The notes beneath the pieces are model-generated. The model was not told the origin of the DNA and made no database searches. It saw only the letters and a program-made list of their open reading frames with translations. Source: UBA9410 sp036123635 (lineage in GTDB: Bacteria; Actinomycetota; Acidimicrobiia; Acidimicrobiales; MedAcidi-G1). From it: a DNA stretch of 25,236 nt. Positions 7,166 to 15,953 of this stretch are shown one piece after another. The stretch covers positions 1 to 25,236 of the forward strand of contig JAZADL010000100.1 of assembly GCA_036123635.1 (NCBI GenBank), written 5' to 3'. The first letter of the stretch is position 1; each line of letters begins with the position of its first letter. The position numbers and the translations under genes were made by a program.

Positions 7166-7209
7166 GTGGGGTTAATGAGTCCGTAACGGGACACCTGGAG
7201 AAGAAGCAG

Positions 7210-7238
7210 AGCGTAGGCAACACCTTTAGAGCGAACAA
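7210..7238 (-). promoter_or_regulatory. Sigma-70-type promoter of the MttB-like gene
   Basis: The -35 box TTGTTC (7238-7233) and the -10 box TACGCT (7215-7210) are separated by 17 bases on the minus strand. The predicted transcription start is near 7203, giving a leader of about 55 nt before the CTG at 7148. Confidence 0.45.
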
Positions 7239-7239
7239 C

Positions 7240-7268
7240 CGACTCCTATGCGAGGATGCATCGAGTCG
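7240..7268. promoter_or_regulatory. Nested dyad between MttB-like and cupin genes
   Basis: The arms CGACTC (7240-7245) and GAGTCG (7263-7268) are a perfect inverted repeat enclosing the 8-base palindrome GATGCATC (7255-7262). It lies just upstream of the MttB promoter and 25 bases before the cupin start, a reasonable place for an operator serving both genes. Function is inferred from position. Confidence 0.3.
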
Positions 7269-7293
7269 TTGCCGTCCACCCGAGGAGGTCCAC

Positions 7294-7647
7294 ATGCCGG
7301 CCATGCACCACAAGGGCAAGATCCTGAGGCGGGAGCTGCCCCGGATGGAGGAGTTCGAGGCGAATGCCTTTCTCGACGACTTTGTCGTATCCGAGGATCC
7401 TGACAAGCCGATTACCGCTGGCCTGTTCCGCCTTGAGGCCGGAGAGTCAATGACTTACACGTACACCTACCACGAGATCAAGCTGATCGTGGACGGCGAG
7501 TTCCGTATCTCGGATGACACTGGTCAGACCGTCGAGGCGACTCAGGGAGACCTGTTCTACTTCCCAGCGGGTAGCACAATTACCTTCTCGACTCCGGAGT
7601 TCGGGCTTGGCTATTTCGTAGGACAACGCGGTGAGGGAGAAGCCTGA
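7294..7647 (+). CDS. EutQ-like cupin domain protein
   Basis: A 117-residue single cupin barrel. The conserved strands are visible: 'ITAGLFRLEAGESMTYTYTYHEIKLIVDGEFRISDDTGQTVEATQGDLFYFPAGSTITFSTPEFGLGYFVGQ', with the cupin-typical 'G-E-F' and 'GDLFYFPAGS' motifs. The two His of metal-binding cupins are mostly replaced (Tyr/Glu), as in the EutQ-like group, so a classical metal site is doubtful. The start ATG at 7294 has a strong Shine-Dalgarno GAGGAGG five bases upstream, which excludes longer in-frame starts reaching to ~7021 that would overlap the MttB gene. It is divergent from the MttB-like methyltransferase, which suggests a shared substrate or shared control. A sensor, isomerase or small lyase role are all possible. 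Confidence 0.85.
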   Translation: MPAMHHKGKILRRELPRMEEFEANAFLDDFVVSEDPDKPITAGLFRLEAGESMTYTYTYHEIKLIVDGEFRISDDTGQTVEATQGDLFYFPAGSTITFSTPEFGLGYFVGQRGEGEA

Positions 7648-7684
7648 TATCGCATCCGGGACAGGTCACTTCGTTTTGGGACTT

Positions 7685-9094
7685 TTAGAAGGCGAAGTAG
7701 ATGAAGGGAGCTACGCCGGCGGGACCCAGGACGTCGAAGGCCAAGATGGCCGCTGTGATCCCGAGGGCCTGTACTACGACTGGGAGTTCCGAAGCCCGCT
7801 CCCACCAGCGATCGGCCCGGCCGGGAGCCGTCAACTGGGTGGCCATCCCAACCAGCAGGAGGAGCGCTACTCCGATCGATAGTCGTGGTGCCGAGGTCCA
7901 GGAGCCGCCGAGAGCCTCGAACACCTCGAAGGCCCGTTCCAGGTCCACGGAGCGGAAGAAGACCCACCCCACGCACACAATGTGGAAGGTGACCAGGCCC
8001 CGGACCGTCCGGCCCAGTCGACCGGCCGCACGGGTTTCCGGCTCCGGCCACACGAGCCGCTCGACGACCAGGCCCACTCCGTGGAGTGCTCCCCAGAGGA
8101 CGAACGTCCATCCGGCGCCGTGCCAGAGTCCGCCAAGCACCATGGTGGCTAGGAGGTTTCGCATCGTTCGGGCCCGGCCGCGCCGGCTCCCGCCCAGTCC
8201 GATGTACAGATAGTCCCGAAGCCAAGAAGACAGGCTGATGTGCCACCGCCGCCAAAAATCCCGGAGGCTCAGTGCCCGGTAGGGCTGATTGAAGTTAGTC
8301 GGAAATCGAAAGCCCAGCAGGAGAGCGATACCGATGGCGATATCGCTGTAACCGCTGAAGTCTCCGTAGATCTGCAGGGCATAGCCGTAGATAGCCAGCA
8401 GGGTCTCTAAACCGGTGGCACCGCCGGGGTTCGCGAACACGCCGTCCACCAGTTCGGCGGCAAGTACGTCGGCCAGGACCATCTTCTTGAACAAGCCGCC
8501 CAAGATGAGGCGGGTGGCCCGTCCGGTGTCGATTGGTGACCGGTCGTCGGTGCCCAGCTGGGACAAGAAGTCCCGGGCTCGAACGATGGGTCCGGCTACC
8601 AGTTGAGGAAAGAACCCGACGAAGAGAGCGAAGTCGAGGAGCCGGTCGGTCGGCTTCAGAACCCCCCGATAGATGTCAATCGAGTAGGACATCGTCTGGA
8701 ACGTGTAGAAGCTGATCCCGACCGGGAGGATGATGCCCAGCGGGGTTGCTGACACCGTGATCCCGAGATCAGCGAGTACGTCAACGAAGGAGTCCACGAA
8801 AAAGTCGGCGTACTTGAAGAAACCCAGCATCCCGAGGTTGGTGCCGAGGCTGCACCACAACAGGAGCCGGCGTCGACCCTGGTCGGAAGACCGGTAGAGC
8901 GCCCGCCCGGCCACGAAGTCGACCAGAGTAGACACCCAGATCAGAGACAGGAATCGCCAGTCCCACCAGCCGTAGAAGGTGTAGCTGGCCACCAGCATCG
9001 TGCCCTTCCACGCCGTGGGTCGGGTCAGCAGGGCCGTGTGGGCGGCCAAGACCAGAGCCAGGAAGACGGCGAAGGTGATGGTCGGGAAGAGCAT
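7685..9094 (-). CDS. MBOAT family O-acyltransferase (AlgI/DltB-like)
   Basis: A 469-residue polytopic membrane enzyme that moves acyl groups across the membrane onto an extracellular glycan. The family signature is complete: 'SYTFYGWWDWRFLSLI' at the N-terminus, 'ILPVGISFYTFQTMSYSIDIYRG' (~residues 122-143), 'LVAGPIVRARDFL', 'YGDFSGYSDIAIGIALLLGFRFPTNFNQPYRALSLRDFWRRWHISLSSWLRDYLYIGLGGSR' and 'GGLWHGAGWTFVLWGALHG'. The two functional histidines are H285 and H325, the latter matching the essential His of AlgI. Length is standard. In most systems an AlgJ/AlgX-like SGNH partner lies next to it; none is visible here. The divergent neighbours are a glycosyltransferase and an AftD-like enzyme, so the acceptor is probably a surface polysaccharide. 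It converges on the cupin gene with 37 bp between. Confidence 0.92.
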   Translation of the reverse strand: MLFPTITFAVFLALVLAAHTALLTRPTAWKGTMLVASYTFYGWWDWRFLSLIWVSTLVDFVAGRALYRSSDQGRRRLLLWCSLGTNLGMLGFFKYADFFVDSFVDVLADLGITVSATPLGIILPVGISFYTFQTMSYSIDIYRGVLKPTDRLLDFALFVGFFPQLVAGPIVRARDFLSQLGTDDRSPIDTGRATRLILGGLFKKMVLADVLAAELVDGVFANPGGATGLETLLAIYGYALQIYGDFSGYSDIAIGIALLLGFRFPTNFNQPYRALSLRDFWRRWHISLSSWLRDYLYIGLGGSRRGRARTMRNLLATMVLGGLWHGAGWTFVLWGALHGVGLVVERLVWPEPETRAAGRLGRTVRGLVTFHIVCVGWVFFRSVDLERAFEVFEALGGSWTSAPRLSIGVALLLLVGMATQLTAPGRADRWWERASELPVVVQALGITAAILAFDVLGPAGVAPFIYFAF

Positions 9095-9167
9095 GGGTCA
9101 GTCGATTCTGCCACCGGTTCCGCCCCGGCCCGGTCGATCAGTGGTCGGCCGGTACGATTTCCCCGGC

Positions 9168-10352
9168 ATGACCGACGACCGGCCCCTTCACGTGAGCCGT
9201 CCCGGCCTGCCCGTCGGCGGCCTCGGCGATCTCATGGCGACCAGCGAAATCCGGCGGGTCCACGTCCTTGCTTGGCGAGATCTCGACGATCCCGAGGCTG
9301 GCGGTTCAGAATTGCACTCCCACGAGGTAATGCGCAGGTGGGCGGCGGCCGGAGTGGAGGTAACTGCCCGAACTTCGGTTGTGGCGGGACAGCCACCGGA
9401 TCTCGTTAGGGACGGGTACCGAGTAGTCCGAAGGGCCGGACGGTACGGGGTTTTCCCGGCCGCCGCCCTAGCCGAACTCGGACGCCGGCACGGCCCACGT
9501 GACGCCGTCGTAGAGGTCTGGAACGGCATGCCCTTCCTCAGCCCCATATGGTGCCGGGGGCCGAGGATGGTCTTTCAACACCACCATCACGGCGCTATGT
9601 GGCCACTCGTACTACCGCCCCTTCGGGCCTGGTTCGGCTCCCTACTGGAACGGCGCCTCGCTCCCCCGTTCTACCGAAGCACGCCAATCGTCACCCTCTC
9701 GGCCTCTTCGCGTCGGGGTTTGTTGGCCAATCTAGGACATCGTCCTGAAGGCGTTCACGTGGTGGAACCAGGGATTCACCCTCGTTTCCGGCCCGAAGGC
9801 AAACCGGAGGTTGCCCCACTCGTCCTAAGCGTCGGGCGCCTCATGCCGTCCAAGGGCGTAGATCGGCTTCTCGAAGCGGTCTCCCTAGCTCGTCAATCGG
9901 TACATGACCTTCGCCTTGAAGTCGTTGGAGAAGGTCCAGAAGAGGGTGCCCTGCGCCAACGGGCAACCGACCTAGGTATCTCTGAGGCCGTCCGGTTCCG
10001 GGGTCGCGTCGACGACGAGGCTCTCGTGTCCGCCTACCGGCGAGCCACCGTTGTAGCCAGTGCATCGGTCAGTGAGGGGTGGGGCATGACGCTGACCGAA
10101 GCGGCAGCGTGTGGGACGCCGGCGGTAGCCAGTGACATCGATGGCCACCGTGATGCCGTCGAGCACGGGACCTCGGGTCTCTTGGCGCCCGATCGTGCCG
10201 GCATCGCCGCCGCTCTCGTGGAGGTAGCCGGCAATCCCGCCCGCCGAGCCGAATTGGCCGCCGGGGCCACCCGCATGGCGACACGCTTCGACTGGGATCG
10301 CACGGCCACCGAAGCGTTCCGGGTCTTGGCATCCACAGTCAGTCACCGATGA
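9168..10352 (+). CDS. GT4-family glycosyltransferase
   Basis: A 394-residue GT-B fold enzyme that adds a sugar from a nucleotide or lipid donor in the cytoplasm. The N-terminal half has 'AGGSELHSHEVMRRWAAAGVEVTART', a typical acceptor-side loop. The donor half shows 'VLSVGRLMPSKGVDRLLEAVSL', 'RLEVVGEGPEEGALRQRATDLGISEAVRFRGRVDDEALVSAYRRATVVASASVSEGWGMTLTEAAACGTPAVASDIDGHRDAVEHGTSGLL', including the E-x7-E motif of GT4 enzymes. The ATG at 9168 is preceded by TACGAT nine bases upstream; an internal ATG at 9234 is a possible alternative that starts right at the conserved core. The gene overlaps the AftD-like gene by four bases (ATGA), so the two are translationally coupled. It is divergent from the MBOAT acyltransferase. 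Confidence 0.9.
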   Translation: MTDDRPLHVSRPGLPVGGLGDLMATSEIRRVHVLAWRDLDDPEAGGSELHSHEVMRRWAAAGVEVTARTSVVAGQPPDLVRDGYRVVRRAGRYGVFPAAALAELGRRHGPRDAVVEVWNGMPFLSPIWCRGPRMVFQHHHHGAMWPLVLPPLRAWFGSLLERRLAPPFYRSTPIVTLSASSRRGLLANLGHRPEGVHVVEPGIHPRFRPEGKPEVAPLVLSVGRLMPSKGVDRLLEAVSLARQSVHDLRLEVVGEGPEEGALRQRATDLGISEAVRFRGRVDDEALVSAYRRATVVASASVSEGWGMTLTEAAACGTPAVASDIDGHRDAVEHGTSGLLAPDRAGIAAALVEVAGNPARRAELAAGATRMATRFDWDRTATEAFRVLASTVSHR

Positions 10353-13300
10353 CCACTCAAACCACACCACTTGGCCGTGATGCCGTCCAGCGTCTTGTAC
10401 TTACCGTGGTGGCGTACCTGCCCCTCCTGGCAAACGACATGGGCCGCGTGGCCGCGGACACAAAGGCATATCTCTACCTGGACCCCGGCCGACTCTTGGC
10501 ACGGGCGCCCTATATGTGGCACCCCGAGGTGGCCCTGGGCACCGTCACCCACCAGAACATCGGTTACCTCTGGCCGGTAGGTCCGTTCTTCTGGCTCGGT
10601 GAGGCCCTGGGCCTACCGGACTGGGTCACACAGCGACTGTGGCTGGGTTCTGTACTGCTGGCTGCCGGTCTAGGTATGCGCTGGTTCCTCCGGACCCTCG
10701 GTTGGCGGGGGTCCGCCCTTTTGGTCTCCTCACTTGCCTACATGCTCAGTCCATACCTCCTCAACTACGTGGACCGGCATTCCGTGATCCTCCTGCCGTG
10801 GGCTGGTCTTCCATGGCTAATGGGCCTCACCGTCCGGGCACTTCGGACGAAGGGCTGGCGCCACGCTGCAGTCTTCGGTCTGGTTGCGTTGACCATTGGT
10901 GGGGTCAACGCCAGCTCACTGCTATTGGTTGGCATTGGGCCGGTGGCGTGGCTGGTCTGGTGTGGTTTGGAGCGGTCCGCCTCCTGGTCGCGGATCATCG
11001 GAACAGCCAGCCGGATCGGTACGGCCTTCGTTGCGACAGGGATCTGGTGGATGGTGGGCTTGGCCGTCCAGGCCCAGTACGGCCTTCCGACACTCCGCCT
11101 GACAGAGAACTACAAGGTTGTCTCCGACGCCGCCACCGCGCCCGAGCTCTTCAGAGGTCTCGGCTACTGGTATTTCTATGGACAAGGTCGTCTCGGAGCC
11201 TGGATCGAGCCCGCAACGTCCTATACGCGATGGGCACTCCCCCTTTCCTTTGCCCTACCCCTCCTTGCACTCCTCGTGGCTGTGGTTGTGCGTTTTCGCC
11301 ACCGCAGCCATGCCTTAATGCTGATGGTGGTTGGACTACTCGTGGGCATAGGAGCCCACCCCTACGACGGGCCGTCCCCGCTGGGCCGGTTCTTTCGGGA
11401 GTGGACGCTCACCGATACAGGGCTGGCTCTACGGAGCACCCCGCGTGCACTCCCCCTCTCGATCCTGGGAACGTCCATGCTGCTGGGTGCAGGAGTAGCG
11501 GCCCTAGGGCGATGGCGTCCCCGCTGGGAGCAACCTGCAGCAATCGGACTCTGCCTGCTGATCGTGGCCAACCTGTCGCCCCTCTGGCAGGGCGAAATGC
11601 TCGGCCGATTGGTCCAACGTCCGGAAGAGGTTCCTGCCTATTGGCACGCAGCGGCAGTTCAGCTGGAGACCCGGGGGGATGCAACGCGGGTTCTTGAGAT
11701 TCCGGGGAGTGACTTTGCCGCATACCGCTGGGGCAACTCGGGCGACCCTGTGCTTCCGGGTCTCATGGACCGCCCCCATGTCGCCCGGGAATTGATTCCA
11801 CAGGGTTCTCCGGCCTCAGCGGCTCTTCTGGTTGCTCTGGATGCCGAGATACAGGAGGGACGCTTTGATCCCGATTCCTTGGCTCCAATGGCACAGCTTC
11901 TCGGAGCAGGCGATGTGGTCTACCGGGCCGACCTTCAATTTGAACGGTTCCGAACACCCCGACCCGATGACCTCTGGGCCGACCTACGCGATGCCCCCGG
12001 GTTCGAGGACCCGATCGGTTTCGGTAATCCAACAGCCAACGTGGCGGGACCCGACCGCCCCCTCATTGACCAGCACACTCTGTCGCGGCCCCCTACGGCC
12101 GAGCATCCGGCTCCAGCCGTCGTCCTGCCCGTGTCGGATCCACAGCCGATACTCCGGCTGGCCGACCCCACGCGCCCCATAGTGTTAGTCGGGGACGCCG
12201 TGGGCCTCTTAGCAGCGGCCGGCGAGGGCCTGCTCGAACCCGGACGACCCGTCTTGTTCAGTGCGTCGTTCAGTGACGATGCCGCCACCATCCAAGGGCT
12301 GAACCTGGCCCAATCCCGTCTCGTCCTCACCGACACCAACCGCAAAGACGGACATCGATGGGGAACTATTCGCGAGACGACCGGCTACACCGAACGCCTC
12401 GACGAGACACCAACGGCAGGCGACCTCTCCGAGCATCGCCTCCCCGTGCTGCCAGAACGCACCGGTACGAGAACAGTCGCCCGACAAGTGGGAATCCGCG
12501 TGGATGCCACCGCCTATGGCAACCCTGTGACGTTCACCCCCGGAGACCGACCATTCCATGCCGTCGACGGCCAGGTAGACACCGCCTGGTCCGTTGGGGC
12601 GTTTAACGACGTGGTCGGAGAACGCCTCGACCTCCACCTCGACCGTCCAACTCCTGTTGGCTACCTGCTTGTCCTCCAGGCTTCCTCGCAAGGCCAGAAC
12701 AGATGGATCACTGACCTCAGAGTCCATCTGGACGATCGGTGGATCGATGTAACCCTCGACACGTCGTCCCGGACGATGCCCGGTCAACGCGTGAACCTCC
12801 GAGGTGAAGAGGTGTCTGACATCGGCTTGGAGGTACTCGGAACTGACGTCGGGGTCCTCGACCACTACGCAGGGGTCACCGGGGTCGGTTTCGCCGAAGT
12901 ACTGGTAGATGGTGTCTCAGCAGACGAGACGATTGTTCTGCCTACAGACCTAACCGATGCGCTGGGGGTCGATGCCGGATCTGAGCTCGTGGTACTCCTA
13001 ACCCGTCAGCGGTCGAATCCGTTGGATCCGATCCGAGAACAGCCCGAAAGAGCCATGGACCGGACGGTGACGATTCCGTGGAACCGAACCTTCCTGCTAC
13101 GCGGCGATGCACGCCTCTCGGCCACTGCCACAGACGATCTCATAGACCATCCGTCCGGCCCCTTCGCCCGTTCGACGGGCAGCCTTGCCGGCGACCTTCG
13201 ATCTCGGGCACGTTCGGCGTTTGACGACGACCCGGCGACCGCCTGGCAGGCGCCGATCGGCGACCCAGTGGGCCATTCTCTGACGGTTTCCCATGCTGAA

Positions 13301-14569
13301 GCCCAACGGTTTTCCGACCTCTCCCTGACCTACCGGGCCGACAGCCTCCACTCGGTCCCCACCAAACTCCTACTCGTCGGCGACGACGGTCCGGTCGGCA
13401 CAGTAGAACTGCCCAGCACCCCACGGAATCCCGCCAGCGGGGTCATCACCGTCGCCCTACCAGTTCCTGCGTTCACCAGCCGAACCCTCACTATCGAGAT
13501 CCTCGAAGTGACAAAGAGGCGGACAATGAACTGGTACTCCGGCCTGCCAGACATCCTGCCGGTCGCAATAGTCGAGGTCCACGACGGTCCGAACACCCCA
13601 CCGGTGCGCCCATGGTACGACTCGGGATGTCGCGACGATCTTCTAAAAGTCGACGGTCATCCGGTGGAGATCCGGATCTCAGGCTCGATAAGCGACGCCC
13701 TTGCCCGACGCCCCCTGAAAATCAACCCTTGTGGGCCAGCTCTCCAGCTAGCAGACGGCGAGCACCGCGTGGCTGGCACCGCCGGTGTCGAAACCGGCGT
13801 TGACATTGACCGCCTCGTCCTCACGTCTACACCCACCGCCGACACCGCCCCGAACCCCCTGCCGGCCATCACGACCATTCACACCTCCAGAACCGGCCTC
13901 ACCGTTGAAGTAGGCCCAAGCGATACGCCCATCTGGCTCGTACTCGGACAGAGCCTCAATAACGGTTGGAGCCTTCAGGACGAGGAGGGCATGGACCACG
14001 GACCTCCGACCCTCGTGGATGGCTACGCCAACGGCTGGCTGATCAACCCAGGCCAGACGGCTGCCACCTATCGCCTCCGCTGGCTGCCTCAACGCACCGT
14101 GTGGGCGGCGCTCTACCTATCGCTGGCCACAGCACTCATCTGCCTGGCCATAGCGGTCCGAGGGCGAATGGATACGGGTTCACCAGACATAGAGCGTCCA
14201 GAATTCGTGAACCCCATCCGTCGTCGACGTCTTCTGGGCCATCGCCCGGCACTGGCCATCGGACTAGCAGTTGGAGCATTCGCAGTCCTAAACCTTCCTG
14301 CATGGCCAATCACAGGGGCCGGTATCGGGGTCGTGACAGCACTAGGCCTCTGGGGACGCCTGCCTCATCGTCTGACCCCGACCCTCGCCGTAGCGTTCAT
14401 GTCCGTCGCCGCCGGCCTTATCGCCATTGAGCAGATTCGGTTCCGTCATCCACGTGACTTCGTCTGGCCACTCTTCTTCGAGCAGTACCACGTAGTCGGG
14501 GTCCTGGCGATCCTCTGCCTAGCAGGCGCTGCTGTCGAGGCGCTGCTGGAGTATCGGGTCCGGCGCTAA
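10349..14569 (+). CDS. AftD-like alpha-(1->3)-arabinofuranosyltransferase (DUF3367, GT-C)
   Basis: A 1406-residue membrane glycosyltransferase; the length is close to mycobacterial AftD (about 1400). The N-terminal ~390 residues hold about ten membrane segments, with acidic residues D30 and D37 in the first exterior loop ('LLANDMGRVAADTKAYLYLDP'), the GT-C catalytic position. A large exterior region follows (~400-1245). It contains two carbohydrate-binding-like beta modules, at ~720-805 ('FHAVDGQVDTAWSVG') and ~945-1055 ('SAFDDDPATAWQAP'), both with the 'D-x-DPATAW' style of F5/8 type C domains. The last ~150 residues carry four membrane segments. AftD homologues transfer arabinofuranose from decaprenyl-phospho-arabinose to cell-wall arabinan (family knowledge). 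It starts inside the GT4 stop (ATGA). The donor and glycan in this organism are unknown. It converges on the DUF2142 gene. Confidence 0.88.
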   Translation: MTTQTTPLGRDAVQRLVLTVVAYLPLLANDMGRVAADTKAYLYLDPGRLLARAPYMWHPEVALGTVTHQNIGYLWPVGPFFWLGEALGLPDWVTQRLWLGSVLLAAGLGMRWFLRTLGWRGSALLVSSLAYMLSPYLLNYVDRHSVILLPWAGLPWLMGLTVRALRTKGWRHAAVFGLVALTIGGVNASSLLLVGIGPVAWLVWCGLERSASWSRIIGTASRIGTAFVATGIWWMVGLAVQAQYGLPTLRLTENYKVVSDAATAPELFRGLGYWYFYGQGRLGAWIEPATSYTRWALPLSFALPLLALLVAVVVRFRHRSHALMLMVVGLLVGIGAHPYDGPSPLGRFFREWTLTDTGLALRSTPRALPLSILGTSMLLGAGVAALGRWRPRWEQPAAIGLCLLIVANLSPLWQGEMLGRLVQRPEEVPAYWHAAAVQLETRGDATRVLEIPGSDFAAYRWGNSGDPVLPGLMDRPHVARELIPQGSPASAALLVALDAEIQEGRFDPDSLAPMAQLLGAGDVVYRADLQFERFRTPRPDDLWADLRDAPGFEDPIGFGNPTANVAGPDRPLIDQHTLSRPPTAEHPAPAVVLPVSDPQPILRLADPTRPIVLVGDAVGLLAAAGEGLLEPGRPVLFSASFSDDAATIQGLNLAQSRLVLTDTNRKDGHRWGTIRETTGYTERLDETPTAGDLSEHRLPVLPERTGTRTVARQVGIRVDATAYGNPVTFTPGDRPFHAVDGQVDTAWSVGAFNDVVGERLDLHLDRPTPVGYLLVLQASSQGQNRWITDLRVHLDDRWIDVTLDTSSRTMPGQRVNLRGEEVSDIGLEVLGTDVGVLDHYAGVTGVGFAEVLVDGVSADETIVLPTDLTDALGVDAGSELVVLLTRQRSNPLDPIREQPERAMDRTVTIPWNRTFLLRGDARLSATATDDLIDHPSGPFARSTGSLAGDLRSRARSAFDDDPATAWQAPIGDPVGHSLTVSHAEAQRFSDLSLTYRADSLHSVPTKLLLVGDDGPVGTVELPSTPRNPASGVITVALPVPAFTSRTLTIEILEVTKRRTMNWYSGLPDILPVAIVEVHDGPNTPPVRPWYDSGCRDDLLKVDGHPVEIRISGSISDALARRPLKINPCGPALQLADGEHRVAGTAGVETGVDIDRLVLTSTPTADTAPNPLPAITTIHTSRTGLTVEVGPSDTPIWLVLGQSLNNGWSLQDEEGMDHGPPTLVDGYANGWLINPGQTAATYRLRWLPQRTVWAALYLSLATALICLAIAVRGRMDTGSPDIERPEFVNPIRRRRLLGHRPALAIGLAVGAFAVLNLPAWPITGAGIGVVTALGLWGRLPHRLTPTLAVAFMSVAAGLIAIEQIRFRHPRDFVWPLFFEQYHVVGVLAILCLAGAAVEALLEYRVRR

Positions 14570-14576
14570 GTCGACC

Positions 14577-15947
14577 TCAGCCCAGCGGCGTGTTGGCACC
14601 GGTCCACAGCCATGTCATCGCAGACGCTCCTACAGCAACTACCGGCACTCCAGCGATGATCAACGCAGCGGCCCGTTCGGACAGGCGGGAGGAAAGCATT
14701 CGGCTCGAACGAGGCAGCCAGCTCACGACGGCCAACGGGGCTAACGGGATGGCGTAGCGGGCCATCTGGAGACCGATGTGTGCGTAGTCCGTCCGGTCGG
14801 TGAAATAGACGTAGCTAGCGGCGTACAACGCCACTAGAAAGCCCCCCACACCCAGGGCCATCAGAACCCGCCGTGCCCCCCGAAGACGCACTAGGTCACC
14901 ACCGTCGAGTCGGAGGAGAGCTAGGGCGGCCACGACGAACAGGGCCCACGGAATGACTCGCGGCAGGTCGGCCTCCCAGAAGCCCAGTTGGCGGAACCAC
15001 CCCTGCACGTAGAACCGGTATTCAGTCAGCCAGGTGTCCACCGTGGCCCAGAGGAAACCGGGGAGGTCCCCCAAGAGCCGGTCCCACTGCAGCCCGGGCT
15101 GGTAGTTGATTTCCTGGATCATGGTTGTCGTTACGGCTTGGTAGTTCTCAGACGAATTGGTTACCGCGGTGGCTAGGCCCACTAGGAGGCCACCTGCGGC
15201 GACCAGAGCTGCCCGGGTCCTAACTCGGCTCGGCTGAAGCACAGCTGATACCAGGAAGAGCGCTAGGACCAGGAAGTACGGGGGCTTAGCCAGGGCCAGG
15301 AGAAGGGATGCTCCGATGAGAGCTGGTACTCCGACCTCATCGCCCGCCTCCACCCGCGTCCATATGGAGAATGCGAGGAGCACAGCGACGACTGTCAATC
15401 CGTCCGGAGAGACCGAGGAGGCCAGAGCCAGGTTTAGGGGAGCGAGAGCTGAGGCGGCCAACGACCAGCGGAACGCCGAAGCCCCGCGGACAGCCACCGT
15501 GGCGATAGCAAGGTAGACCGCCAGAGAAGCGAGGCGGCTGGCCCACAGGACCACCAGCCCGGGAGCATCGAGGACCACCGGCACCCAAGCTCCGGCGGCA
15601 GCAGAGAGATAGGCCACCGGGGTGGAAGCCGTGGTGGGACGGGTGTCGATAAAGGTAGTCCGACCATCCGGCCGGTGGTCGAGCAAGGAGCGGATCGACG
15701 TCGGGGACCACGGCGGTCGACCTTCCTGGTGATCCAGGATGATCTGGCCGGTGGCCTCCCGGTAGGCGGCGGGGATATGAGAGCCGATGCCCTCGCTTGA
15801 CCGGGTGGGCTCCAGGTTCCCCTGCGCCATGTCGACCACGCGAGCGAAGTGTGTGAACTCGTCATAGGCCGTCCAAGCGGGCGACAGGAAGGCGATCAGG
15901 AGGCCAAGGGGCAACCCGACCACAATCAGCAGGCGTTGCGGAGTCAC
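14577..15947 (-). CDS. DUF2142 family polytopic membrane protein
   Basis: A 456-residue membrane protein with about ten hydrophobic segments. The first exterior loop 'SPAWTAYDEFTHFARV' (D29, E30, H33) is the signature of DUF2142, a GT-C-like group often encoded in cell-surface polysaccharide clusters; a large exterior loop follows (~residues 40-120). GT-C enzymes use lipid-phosphate sugars and have acidic residues at this spot, so a glycosyltransferase role is plausible but unproven. Translation starts at GTG (15947) six bases after a TACCCT -10 box, with a CTGACC -35-like box 17 bases further up. It converges on the AftD-like gene with only seven bases between, and is divergent from the hydrolase gene. 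The neighbourhood supports a cell-envelope role. Confidence 0.82.
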   Translation of the reverse strand: MTPQRLLIVVGLPLGLLIAFLSPAWTAYDEFTHFARVVDMAQGNLEPTRSSEGIGSHIPAAYREATGQIILDHQEGRPPWSPTSIRSLLDHRPDGRTTFIDTRPTTASTPVAYLSAAAGAWVPVVLDAPGLVVLWASRLASLAVYLAIATVAVRGASAFRWSLAASALAPLNLALASSVSPDGLTVVAVLLAFSIWTRVEAGDEVGVPALIGASLLLALAKPPYFLVLALFLVSAVLQPSRVRTRAALVAAGGLLVGLATAVTNSSENYQAVTTTMIQEINYQPGLQWDRLLGDLPGFLWATVDTWLTEYRFYVQGWFRQLGFWEADLPRVIPWALFVVAALALLRLDGGDLVRLRGARRVLMALGVGGFLVALYAASYVYFTDRTDYAHIGLQMARYAIPLAPLAVVSWLPRSSRMLSSRLSERAAALIIAGVPVVAVGASAMTWLWTGANTPLG

Positions 15948-15953
15948 CGGATC

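Noticed and set aside
7021..7293. Longer N-terminal version of the cupin protein starting at 7021
   Set aside because: It would overlap the start of the divergent MttB-like gene and its promoter, and shows no family similarity. The strong GAGGAGG before ATG 7294 marks the real start.
10639..11697. 352-residue plus-strand open frame inside the AftD-like gene
   Set aside because: Out-of-frame shadow; rich in Arg, Pro, Cys and Gly, without membrane or domain pattern, while the AftD frame has clear membrane helices.
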